64,000 nt of DNA, from contig CP084609.1 in the NCBI GenBank assembly GCA_025917655.1, forward strand, positions 1,116,001 through 1,180,000, in the 5' to 3' direction. This stretch comes from Chlorella sorokiniana (Eukaryota; Chlorophyta; Trebouxiophyceae; Chlorellales; Chlorellaceae). The position numbers and the translations under genes are program-made. Below are positions 44,423 to 55,632 of this stretch, one piece after another (within the stretch, counting starts at the first letter, position 1; each line of letters opens with the position of its first letter). Below the pieces are notes generated by a model. That model was given only the letters and a program-made list of their open reading frames with translations, did not search any database and had not been told where the DNA came from.

Positions 44423-47400
44423 ATGCTGTCCAGCGTATCCCGCCGGCTTACGGGGCGCGGCAGGAGCCTCCAGCCCTTGCTGGTCCGCGCCTTTCAGTCC
44501 AGCGGAGACAAGCTTGCGGCGGATCCTGAGCCCGTGCCCCTGTCTAAACTGAAGGACAGCTTTCTCGATGGCACCTCCAGCACTTACCTGGAGGAGCTGG
44601 AGGAGCGGTATAGAGCCAATCCCCGCAGCGTGGACAAGTCTTGGGCCTCCTTCTTCCACAGTATGGGTAAGAGGACCTCTGAGCACGCCCTGGGGCTACC
44701 GCAGCGCGCCAGGTCAAAGGGTTTGCCTCGCGCGCCGAGCGGCGGCGGCGCCCGCCCCTTGCCATGCGTCGCTATGAGTAATCCCAAACGGTTGGCGAGG
44801 AGACATTGCGGCTTAGCTGTGCTGCTGACCAATGGAAGTTATCAGCACAGAAGGCAGGCCGGCTGCTGAAGGTGGCTTTTTGGGTCAGTTGCGGACGCGG
44901 TCAGCCACCTGACTGGAGCAATCCTCCTCGAGCCGTCATCCAAGCATGCGGCCACAGCGTCCAGCCACACCCGCTGGCAGCTGCACATGCAGAATACGGC
45001 ACCAGCCGGACGCTATTTTTCAGTGTATTCTTAGCCCCTCAGCCGCGCGGGGCTGGCTGCCCTCCCAAGCACTCACGAGTCGCTCGCAGGTGCCATACTA
45101 AGCCTGCCTCACGCCCTGCCCCGCGCCCCCGCCCCCTGGCCCCCCTTTAACCCACAGACATGGGTGTCCCTGCGGAGGCTGTGGCCGAGGCGTACGACGC
45201 TTTTGAGCGGGGCGAGGTGGCCAGCCCGCTGACCGCCGCCGCCATCTCCAACCAGACCATCCAGGAGAGCATGCGCCTGCTGCTCATGGTGCGCGCGCAT
45301 CAAGTGATGGGTCACTACGCAGGTGAGCAAAGGCGGGGTCCAGGAGCAGAGCAGCAGCAGCCCCGCGAGAGAATAGCTCAAGGCCGGGGTCAGTGGAAGG
45401 CAATGTGGTGTGCGGGACGTCAACAGAGGTCCGAGCAGGCGTGGATGCGGGGCTGTTTGTGTGGAGCAGCAGCTGCCTGCGGTGCTGCGGGCTGGCGTGC
45501 AGCCCACTGCAGCCGCTGGGTGTGGACCACAGCATGCGCCTGCCGGTCGGCAAGCCGTGTTGCCCAGGCTAGGCTGGCTGCCGTGCGCCCCTCCCCTATG
45601 CCCCGCCGCAGCCCAGCTGGACCCTCTGGGCATAGACCAGCGGCCACGGGTGAAAGAGCTGGACCCGGCCTACTACGGCTTCACAGAGAAGGATCTGGAC
45701 CGAGAGTGAGGGCTGCCCGCTGCCGCCCTGCGTCTGCCACCCGTCCCGCTCCGCCCTGCCACTGCCCGGCTGCTGCGGTGGCGGCTGTTGCCGGGTGATG
45801 GGCCCCCAGGCTGGCGCATTCCATGGCCGGCCAGCGCCGCCGTGCGCCCAGCGTCTTGTTGGTTCACGCACCCACACACGGCTCTTCCCTGCCTCTTTCT
45901 TTGTGCCCAAGGTTTTACCTCGGCACCTGGAACATGGAGGGGTTCATGGCGGAGGGGCGCCAGGTGCGCACGCTGCGCGAGATCCTGCAGCGCCTGCGCG
46001 AGACGTACTGCGGATCCATCGGATACGAGGTGCGCGCTGCGCTGGGGGGGGATTGAGGATGCGTCAGTTCAGCGGACTGAGGCTGCTGTGGGCAGGCACG
46101 GCAACGCGTCTGAGTTGCAGACTGGCCCGGCAGGGCAGGCAGGCGGCCCAACAGGGAGCCTGTTGGCCTGTGCAAGCACCAGGGCGGTCCGAGCGAGAGC
46201 AGCGGTGTCCACTGTGCTGCCGGCTGTGCTCTGGCCGGCTCCCAGCCCCCGCCCCTCCCGCCTCTTCCCCCTCACTCCTTCAGTACATGCACATCCCTGA
46301 CAGCGAGCGCTGCAACTGGCTGCGCGCGCGCATAGAGACGGCGGAGCCGCCGGTGTACAGCCAGGAGGAGAAGCTGCGCATCCTGGACCGGTGTGGGGCT
46401 GCCGCCAGCTGTCACTGCTGAGTTCTTGGTGGCCGAAGCTGTCCACTAGCCAGTACCTCGCCAGGGCCGCATGCCACGGCCGCATAAACTGCCGCCCTTC
46501 CTGGCCTTGCCACACGCTGAGCAAAGCCCCCTGCTTCCAGCTTCTCCCCTCGTCATCTCCCCTCCCCATTTCTCCGGCTTCCCGGCCCGCAGGCTGACCT
46601 GGAGCGAGATGTTCGAGTCCTTCCTGGCCAACAAGTACACCGCCGCCAAGCGCTTTGGGCTGGAGGGCTGCGAGGCGCTCATCCCGGGCATGAAGGCGCT
46701 CATCGACTCGGCGGCGGACATGGGGGTCAACTCGGTGGTGATCGGCATGCCGCACAGAGGTGGGCCTTGCGGGAGGGTGGGTGTGTGGGGGTTGGGAAAG
46801 GGAGGAGCCAGTACCGCTGGGGGAGCGAATGCATGAGCGCGCTTTCCATCACCGCGTTCATGGTGATGGCAGAATGTGAGCCTAAAGAAATGGGAATGAG
46901 GACGGGTACTGGCTACCAGAGGCGTAGCCTGGCGAGAACACAGCAAGCGCCTTCCTGCCCAGCACACCCGGCTTTGGCTAGCGCCGGCCTGGCCTGCCAG
47001 CGGGGCTATGGTCGCGACCGCTCGGGACACCTGGTTGTCCCTGTCGCGGCTGGCAGCTCATTGTGCATCCTGCGACTGTTGCGCCGCAGGGCGCCTCAAC
47101 GTGCTGGCCAACGTGATGCGCAAGCCCATGGAGCAGGTGGGTGGCCGCCCGGGGTCACAGGGAAGGGGCTGCCAGGGGCTTCCCTGTGACGGGGACGCCA
47201 CGCCGCCCTCCCGGCTGGCAGCTGGCGTCGCCACGCGGGCACGTGCCTCATGCACTGAGCCCTTGCCACGCCCGCACGCACGCAAACCCCCTCCTTCCCG
47301 TGTGCCCCCATCTCCGCCCCGCAGGTGTTCAGCGAGTTTGCGGGGCGCAAGCCGTCCAAGGGCGGCGACGCCAGCGGCGACACGTACATGGGCAGCGGCG

Positions 47401-50400
47401 ATGTGAAGTACCACCTGGGCACCTCATATGACCGCCCCACCATCTCGGGTGCGCTGTGCTGTGCTGTGCTGTTTGAGGGGGTTGCGTGAAGGCAGGAGCA
47501 GGACTTTGGGGGGCCCCTGCTGAGGAGCGGCACAGAGGCGGCTCTGCCCAGAGGCGGTGGTGTAAAGCAATGCTTTCAAGGGCTGGGTGCACGCAGCCAG
47601 GCTGCGTGCCGGCCCAAGGCCGCGTCCCTGCCGGGCAGCAACTTGCGCCCACCCCGCTGGCTCACCCCCCACGCTGCGCCCTGCAGGCAAGCGCATCCAC
47701 CTGTCGCTGCTGGCCAACCCCTCCCACCTGGAGGCCGTCAACACGGTGGCCATGGGCAAGGTGGGGCCAAGGCGGTGGTGGTGGTGAGGGCGCTGGGGCG
47801 TGGGCATGGACGGGTCGGGCGCATCGCCTGCCTCCAGCGTCAGCTGAGCGCCTGTGTGCTTTTGAGCACGGAGCATGCTGTCTGGCCTGCCGCTGGTTGC
47901 TGGAGCAGCCAGCCTGCCGCTGCTGGGTCTCTGCTGACCTGTCTATGGTCGCACAGGCCTGCCTGCCTGCCCCTCTCTGCTCATGTGGCTGCGCCGCTGT
48001 ACCGCCTCTGTACCGCAGGTGCGCGCCAAGCAGTACTACAGCGAGGACACGGACCGCACCGCCAACATGCCCATCCTGCTGCACGGCGACGGCGCGCTTT
48101 GCGGGTGCGGCGCGCATGGGGCCTCGGGGAACATTCGGGGCATTGCTGCGCGCTGGGTGGCCGCTGGACGTGTTGTTTGGGAAGCCTCGGCGGCCCGCCA
48201 CCGGTTGCAAACCCTTGGCTGCACACACTCTGACGCTGCCGCTGCCGCTGCCGCCGCCGCCCCGCCGCCCGCAGGCCAGGGCATTGTGTACGAGGCGCTG
48301 GACATGAGCCAGCTGCCCGACTACACGGTGGGGGCAGCGTGCACCTGGTGGTCAACAACCAGGTGGCCTTCACCACGGATCCAAAGGCGTCGCGCTCCTC
48401 GCCCTACTGCACCGGTGCGGCGCTACCCACTGGCCTCCCACTCCTGTTGTTGGTGTTGCTGTTCATCGTGTGTGTGTGTGGTTTGTGTGTGGGGGGGAGG
48501 GGGCACGCACGTGGGATTGGACTGCCATGCACGGCGCCTGCCTCTTCATGGGACGGGAGCCGCGCGAGCGGGGCAGGGCTGGAGACGGTGACAAGGTCCA
48601 AACATCCCATCAACAAGGCCCTCCCCACCCGCTCCCTCCCTCCCTCCCTTGACCCCTGGCCGCAGACGTGGCCAAGGCGCTGGCCTGCCCCGTGTTCCAC
48701 GTGAACGCCGACGACGCCGAGGCGGTAGTGCGCGTGTTTGAGCTGGCGGCGGAGTGGCGCCAGACGTGGCACTCCGACGTCGTCATCGACCTCATCGGCT
48801 ACCGCCGCTACGGGTGGGCGGGGAGGAGGGGCTGCAAGGGTCCCTGTGGGTGAATCAACAACAAGATTATAGTCGGTGAATCGTGCATGATTGTGGAGGG
48901 GCTGCAGCCGGGGATGACTCCGGTTGTCATGTTCAAGTGGCTTGCCAACGCTGCTGGAACGCGTTGAACGCGCGCGGCATCACGCCGCTCAGCGGGTGTG
49001 CCTGCCCCCGCAGCCTGTTCACCACCAGAGCTTTCCACGCAGGCACCTTGACTCCATCGCCGACCCTCCTTCTTGCCCCCTTCTCAACCCCACCCACACC
49101 CACGCCACCCACGCAGGCACAACGAGATTGACGAGCCCATGTTCACGCAGCCCATCATGTACCAGGCCATCAAGCGGCACAAGAACGCGCTGCAGGTGTA
49201 CCAGGACCACCTGCTGAAGGAGGGGTCGGTGTCCAAGGAGCAGGTGTGTGGGTGTGGGTGGGTGTGTGTGTGTGTGTGTGTGTGGGGGGGCAGACTGCGT
49301 TGTTGTTTGTGTGTCTAAGGCTGGGGCGAGTCGGCCCGCCGGGAGTATCCCACGTGCCCGGCCACCTCTTGTCAGCATCCCCGCTGAGCAGCATCTTTTG
49401 CATCCCTGCAGATCCGCGGCATCGCCGACAAGGTTCAGAAGACGCTGCACGACGCGTTTGAGAGCGCCAAGGATTACAAGCCCAAGAAGGTGGGCGGGTG
49501 GAGGGTGGGGATGAGGGCCTGAGCTGGCCACCGCCAAGCCAAAACAGCACGGGTGCAGACGGCTGCCGCCTCCGGTCGCGGCGGCCCAACGGAAGACCCC
49601 CGCCCCCATGCCGCCCGCAGGGCGACTGGCTGTCCTCCTACTGGGCTGGCTTCATGTCCCCGCACCAGCACTCGCGCATCCGCAACACCGGCGTGCCACT
49701 GGAGCTGCTTAAGGTGTGTGGTGTGTGGGTGTGTGCTCCGGAGTCTAACTGGAGGGTGAAGGTGGTGATTTGCCCCCCCGGCCCGCCCTGGTCTGCCTAG
49801 TTGGTGCAGCCCCGGCTGCCATCTTGTTGCGTGCTGCTGTCGCATGGGCGTGTCTCCTCGGCTCCCAGTCAGTCCAGCCCCAGCTTGCCTGCCCCTCCAC
49901 CCCCACCTCCCCCATCTCGCCCCTGACCCATCGCAGGAGGTTGGCCACGCCATCACCCAGCTGCCCGAGGGCTTCACCCCCACCGCCAGATCGCAAAGGT
50001 GTACGAGGCGCGGCGCAACATGGTTGACAGCGGCGAGGGCGTGGACTGGGGCATGGCCGAGGCGCTGGCCTTTGGCACGCTGCTGGCAGAGGGTGCGCGA
50101 GGGTGGTCGCGTGCCATAGCTGCATGCCTGCTGCGAGCTCTGGGGCTTGGATGTCGGGATTTGGGTTTGCCATTTGGGGGAGTGGTGGGCAGGGAGGCCT
50201 TAAGCTGCCAGGCTAAATGCCCCCACCTCCTTTACACCCCCACCCCCCACCCCCCATTGTTCAGGCAACCACGTGCGCCTCAGCGGTCAGGACGTTGAGC
50301 GCGGCACCTTCAGCCACCGCCACGCGGTGCTGCACGACCAGAAGGAGGGGGCCACCTACACCCCCTGGACCACGTGTTCCACGGGCAGAGGCCCAAGCAG

Positions 50401-53196
50401 GCAGGCTGCGGGAGAGGGGCGGGGCGGGGCGGGGCCGAGGCAAACCTGTGCCTGCTGTCGTGCAGGCCGATCACAGCGTGCTGCCCCTTGCATGCACCTG
50501 TCTTTCAACACACACACGCACACACACACATGCGCGTCCTCCTGTTGATTGCAGTTCACGGTGTCCAACTCTTCCCTGAGCGAGTACGGCGTGCTGGGCT
50601 TCGAGCTGGGCTACGCCCTGGAGAACCCCAACGCCCTGGTCATCTGGGAGGCGCAGTTTGGCGACTTTGCAAACGGAGCTCAGGTGCGGCGGCGCACGCG
50701 TGCGGCCAGCTGCCTCCGCTGCTGCCCCCAGCATGGAAGGCAGGACTGTTGCTAGCATGGCTCTGCAGCGCCCTGCCCCGCCTGCCAATTCTGGGCTTGC
50801 ACGCTGCCTGCCTCGCCCCTCCCGCCAACCACCCGCAGATCATCTTTGACCAGTTCGTCAGCAGCGGCGAGGCCAAGTGGCTGCGCCAGACCGGCCTCAC
50901 CGTGCTGCTGCCGCACGGCTACGACGGCCAGGGCCCCGAGCACTCCAGCGGCCGCATGGAGCGCTTCCTGCAGGTGCGCCACCTCGCCTCTGCGCCTCTG
51001 CGCCTCCGCCAGCCTAGCTCTTGTTGTTTGCACGCTGGTTTTTGCATGTGCACCTCCCTTCCCATGCGTGCTTGACCATGATCACCAGCCTGCTTGAACA
51101 GCAGTGTGCTCGCTCGCCCCTCCCCACCCACACAAAGCACTGATTTGAACTCAGCATCACATGCACGCGCACGCTCTCCCGCCCTGCGCAGATGGTCGAC
51201 GAGGACCCGTACCAGCTGCCCACGATTGATGAGTCCAAGTGGTTTGTGGGTGGTCACCTGGGCTCCCAGATCCAGTCCACCAACTGGCAGGTGGGTGGAG
51301 GCGCCAGGGGCGGGGCTCAGCTGGAGGGGCCTGGCTCGCGCCGCGTGCTGGCCACCTCGGTTCCCGCGTGCCCGACCCCCCACTCTGTCTGGCCTCTCCT
51401 GTCCCCGCCCTCCGCTTAGCACCACCACCACCACCCCGTGCTGTATGGCCTTTTCCTGTTTCCCACCCTCCTCTAATCGCCCTCCCCCTCCACCGCCACC
51501 ACCCCACCCACACCCACCGCCATGCAGGTGGTCAACTGCACCACCCCCGCCAACTACTTCCACGTCCTGCGCCGCCAGCTGCACCGCCAGTTCCGCAAGC
51601 CCCTCATCATGTTCTCCCCAAAGAACCTGCTGCGCCACCCCGCCGCCAAGTCGCCGCTGGCCGAGTTCTCTGAGTCACCCACGGACAAGGACATCCAGGT
51701 GTGTGGGTGTGTGTTTGCGGCAGTGGTGTGTGTGTGTATGGCAGTGGGGTGTGGCCAGTCCAGCGGACGGGTACGGCATGGTGCACACGAGCCCTCCCAG
51801 GGCTCTGCACGGCAGCACAGGCATCGACATGCCGCGCACATGCGTGCGCGCGCGCGCGCCCCCATCCCCCAACAACACACACATACGCATGCACACCCTC
51901 CCACCAACGCCTGCGCCACCCCAGGGCGTGCGCTTCAAGCGGCTGATCATGGACGAGTCCTCCACCGACCGCTCCTTCGACCCGCCCAAGCAGCCCGACG
52001 TCGGCCGCATGGTCCTCTGCTCCGGCAAGGTGCGCCCGCAAGAGGGGGGGGGGGGAGCGGTGGTGTGTATGAATGTATGTGGTGGTGTGTGTGTGGGGGG
52101 GGGAGGCCGGGATGCCATGCCCTGCCTGTGCAGCTGCAGGCTGCTCCACCCCGCAAGGCTTTGCAGCGCCGGCGGTTGCTTGTGTCCATGGCTGGCTTCC
52201 CGTGCTGGCGCCCAGGCCTGCGTCCTGCCAATACGAGCGGCTGTACCGCTTTTGACCTGGCGCCCCATGCTAACCCCTCGTACCGCAGGTGTACTACGAG
52301 CTGGCCGCCGAGCGCGCCAAGCAGGGCAAGCAGGGCGAGGTGGCGCTGATACGGCTGGAGCAGCTGGCGCCCTTCCCCTTCGACCTCGTCATGCGCGAGA
52401 TGCGGCGCTTCCCCAACGCCGGTGCGTCTGGGTGTGGGAGATGAACGGCGCATGCGCAAGGGGGAGAGGGGTCTGGGCAGAAGGAGGTAGTTGGGGGAGG
52501 GTGCCCTGGGCGTGGGGGTCTTGTGCGCATTCACGCCGACTCTGTTCTTTACATCAACACTCTCAGCCCACCTGCTGCCGCTCCTTGCCCCCCCTGGGCG
52601 CATGCAGAGGTGGTGTGGACAGGAGGAGCCGATGAACATGGGGGCCTACCTCCACGTGCAGCCCCGCCTGCAGCGCTGCATGGAGGTGAGGCGGGGCGGG
52701 GGAGGGGATGAGGGTCGCGGGTCGCCGCGTCCGCCGCTGCCGCCGCTCCAACCGGCTTGTCCACTGCGGTACCGGTGCAGCATGCCTGCCCCAGCCCAGC
52801 TTCTGCATGCGCTCGCAGTCCCGTCGGCGCGGGCTCTGCGTCAGCCTCCGCCTTGGCCGCCCGCCTGCCGCCCATGCGCCCGCCTTCCCTCCCCCACACA
52901 CACTTGTGCTGCTGCAGGCCACCGGGCGGCAGGTGCCCATGGCCATCAAGTACAGCGGGCGCCCGCAATGGCCTCCACGGCCACCGGCTTTGGCGAAGTG
53001 CACGCTCAGGAGCAGGTGGGGGGATGGCGGGGTGGATGGCGTTGGGGAAGGCGGTGGCACGCGGCCAGGGTGGATCCACGTCGTAGCCTCTCTGCCAGTA
53101 TGCTGCGCTGCCTGGCTTGTGGCGCTTTCCCGACGCCATTGTGTACCCGGGTTGCAGGCTGACCTGATCAACAAGGCGCTGGACCTGAGCTACTGA
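44423..53196 (+). CDS. OGDH: 2-oxoglutarate dehydrogenase E1 component, mitochondrial
   Basis: Thiamine-diphosphate enzyme of the TCA cycle that decarboxylates 2-oxoglutarate and passes the succinyl group to E2. The ATG at 44423 gives an Arg/Ser-rich presequence ([17 protein letters not shown]) and the E1 start [20 protein letters not shown]. More than 20 exons follow in canonical order: GHYA (45320), [12 protein letters not shown] (45912), [13 protein letters not shown] (46288), [20 protein letters not shown] (46650), [31 protein letters not shown] (47400), [31 protein letters not shown] (48700), [40 protein letters not shown] (50283), [35 protein letters not shown] (50910), [20 protein letters not shown] (51550), [11 protein letters not shown], ending KALDLSY at 53196. 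Breaks that disrupt conserved motifs lie at about 48091-48100, 48330-48334, 49977-49981, 50361-50365, 52618-52621 and 52965-52967. Four are one base short; two (48091-48100, 52618-52621) look like two bases lost or one gained. Exons and splice sites are otherwise intact. Confidence 0.96.
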
Positions 53197-53989
53197 GAAG
53201 CTGGTGATGGTTTAATGCGGGGGTGAGGTGGCGCCAGGGCGGCGGCTCCTGCCACCCCCAGGGCTGTGTGCCAGGCAGGCCCCGGCCGTCCCTGCTGCCA
53301 GCCCAGCGCGCCGCGGCACTCTCCAGCCCCATGCTGCCCGCCGATGCCTCGGTGCTACTGCTGCCACACGCGGCCTGACGGCCGCCGGCAGCACGACGAG
53401 CAGGGCACTAGGACTCAACACGACCATGGATGCCCATGCGCGCGTGTCAGGGGCATTGATACGCCCGATTCTTTCAGGCAGCTGTTCACACCGTTTGTGC
53501 CCGTGTCCTCGTGTTTGCTTGCCTGCTGGCGACGCAGCCGCCGCTGCTGCATGCCTTTGCACCTGCTGGCACCTGCGCTCAATCCATGCCTCCTGATGCA
53601 CGATGCACAAGCAAACAACATGTATCAAACCTCTTGGAGCGTCCGGTGCAAGCGTCAGTGCCACACAAGTGTGTGGTGGCAGTAGCAGGCGGCTGGGCGG
53701 CAAGGATGATCGGTCAAACGCTCATCCGAGCGTCGTTGAATGCCTTAGTCGCCGCTGTAGTGGCGCTGGTTTACGGGGGACCACTGTCGACCCAACTATG
53801 TTCATGCCATCATTCCCTCATCTGCTAGCTTGCGGTCATCATGACCCGGGCGCCGCAGACGAGTCGTGACTAGGCGGGGGCCTGCAGCAAGGCTCAAGTG
53901 TTTGCACAAAGCATTCTGCCAGCCGCATTCCCTTTCACGGTTGGAAACACGTCTCGAGGAGCTTGCCCCGTGAAGCCAGACGCAGGAAC
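53197..53989. other. Intergenic region after OGDH
   Basis: About 790 bases between the OGDH stop and the RING-gene ATG, both genes on the plus strand. Open frames on both strands show no known motif. It should contain the OGDH 3' UTR and the RING-gene promoter. Confidence 0.4.
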
Positions 53990-55309
53990 ATGGCGCAGAA
54001 CGGGGGTGACAGCCCTGCCGACAACCAGGCGGCGGCTCAGCATGACCAGGTCCTAGGCGAGGTCCTCGTTCAGCAGCGTTCGTTGCGGCAAGGGCCCGCG
54101 GAGGTGAGCAGCTGCAGCGAGCTGTTACTTGGGAGTCCAACGCCCCCTTCCTTGGCTCATCTTCCTCCTCAGCCTCCTTTCAAGCTTGGAAATGCAATGA
54201 GCCCGACCCGACAGACGAGGGCTGCGTGGCCCAGCTGCCGCTGACTCGCTGCCGCTGAACCACCGCTCAACCCCTCTTCACCTGCAGCCTGAGGACCCAG
54301 ACCTGGCGCTGGCCAAGATGCTGCAATCCCAGGAGCAGGCGTGGCTGGCAATGGCAGGGACGAGCAGCAGCGTGCTGGAGAACCTGCCGCCGGCCGCGCC
54401 CGGCTCGCCGGCCGCGGCCCCGGCGCACGGCGCCCAGGCGGGCGAGGGGTTGACGGACGAGGAGGTGGCGCGGCTGCTGCAGGAGGAGGAGGAGCGGGAG
54501 TTCCAGCAGCGGATGCTGGCGCTGGCCGGCATCGGCCCGGCAGCCGCGGGGCCGGCGCCGAGGGCGCCCCCGCGGACGGCGGCGCAGAGTTTGCTTCGGA
54601 AGATGAGGTGGACCCCGACAACCTGTCCTATGAGGAGGTGCGCGGAAGAAGGCGGAAAGCAGTGCTGCATTGCGCTGGGATCGAGCTCCTACAAGCAATA
54701 AGAGGCGCGGCGGGGTGCCATGTCGCCAGCAAGTCGCCACGCGCTGCTGTCCCTCCTCCTCGGCTGTGCAGCTGACTGCCCTGGGCGAGGCGGTGGGCAC
54801 CGTGAGCCGGGGCATCAGCCAGCAGCAGATCGACGCGCTGCCCGCTCGGCAGTACTACGAAGTGGCAGGGGCGGCGGCGGGTCCAGAGGAGCAGTGCCCC
54901 ATCTGCAGGTGGGCAGGCGGGTGCCGCATGCGGCCCTTCAAACAGCTGGCAGCCGGTTGCGTGGTGCTTGCCTGTTTTCCATGCTGGACTGGCAGCCCGC
55001 CTGGCTGGCTCCAGCTTCCTGGTTGAGCTGGCTGCGTCACCTGTACCGCCACGCAGGGTGGAGTACGAGCCCGAGGATGTGGTCAGGGTGATGCCGCTGT
55101 GCGGGCACTACGCGCACCCCGACTGTGTGGGCGAGTGGCTGCGGCGCAACAAGGTCTGCTGCATCTGCAACAAGGAGGTGCTTGAAGACGGCAAGCAGGA
55201 TGCCACGCAGACGGGCGGTGGCGGCGGCGGGGGCCGCTGGCAGGGACAAGTGGCGTGCTGGGCGGCGGCGGCAACAGTAGCGTGCGAGCTGTTTGTTGAC
55301 CGAGAATGA
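53990..55309 (+). CDS. RING-H2 E3 ubiquitin ligase, BIG BROTHER-like
   Basis: Probable E3 ubiquitin ligase. Exon 1 (53990-54103) encodes MAQNGGDSPADNQAAAQHDQ and ends at gtgagc. The next exon (about 54289 on) has DPDLALAKMLQSQEQAWL and a coiled, acidic EEVARLLQEEEEREFQQRML, then EFASEDEVDPDNLSYEE. A one-base loss between about 54545 and 54575 must be assumed for the last part to stay in frame. After an intron: LTALGEAVGTVSRGISQQQI and the RING: CPIC (about 54895-54910), an intron, then VEYEPEDVVRVMPLCGHYAH and DCVGEWLRRNKVCCICNKEV. This gives C-x2-C, C-x-H-x2-H-x2-C and C-x2-C zinc ligands. The sequence NLSYEE-LTALGEAVGT-SRGIS before the RING is typical of plant BIG BROTHER-type ligases, which limit organ growth in land plants; the algal role is unknown. 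The Gly-rich tail ends at 55309. Confidence 0.83.
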
Positions 55310-55632
55310 CCTGTGACCAGCAAGCAATGTTCCTCACTGTGGCATCTACACCATCAATTCCCGCTGTTGACCCTGTACAGTTGATTCGATGCCTGTTGTT
55401 TGTGCTCTGGGACATCAGAAGCAGGTGGTCAGCCCCGCTGGCGCTAGCTGTCCGCCCTTGTTCTTTGGCGCTCTCTTTAAATCTTACCTTCGCATGTCGC
55501 TCGGCCGAGCCTTGCTGCTCGTCTTGAGCCGCTCGAGCACAGCCCCGTGTCTGCCCAACAGCCAGAGGCAGCTCGCCTGAGTTGCAGCGGTATCGGGATC
55601 AAGGCGAGTGCCTGCGGGCAGCCTCGCTCACA
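55310..55632. other. Intergenic region between the RING gene and haspin
   Basis: About 320 bases with no supported gene. They should hold the RING-gene 3' UTR and the haspin promoter. Confidence 0.4.

Noticed and set aside
44423-53196. OGDH locus as a pseudogene
   Set aside because: There are about six frame breaks, but most sit at short base runs, with intact splice sites and catalytic motifs elsewhere. The same kind of break occurs in unrelated neighbours, so sequence error is favoured.
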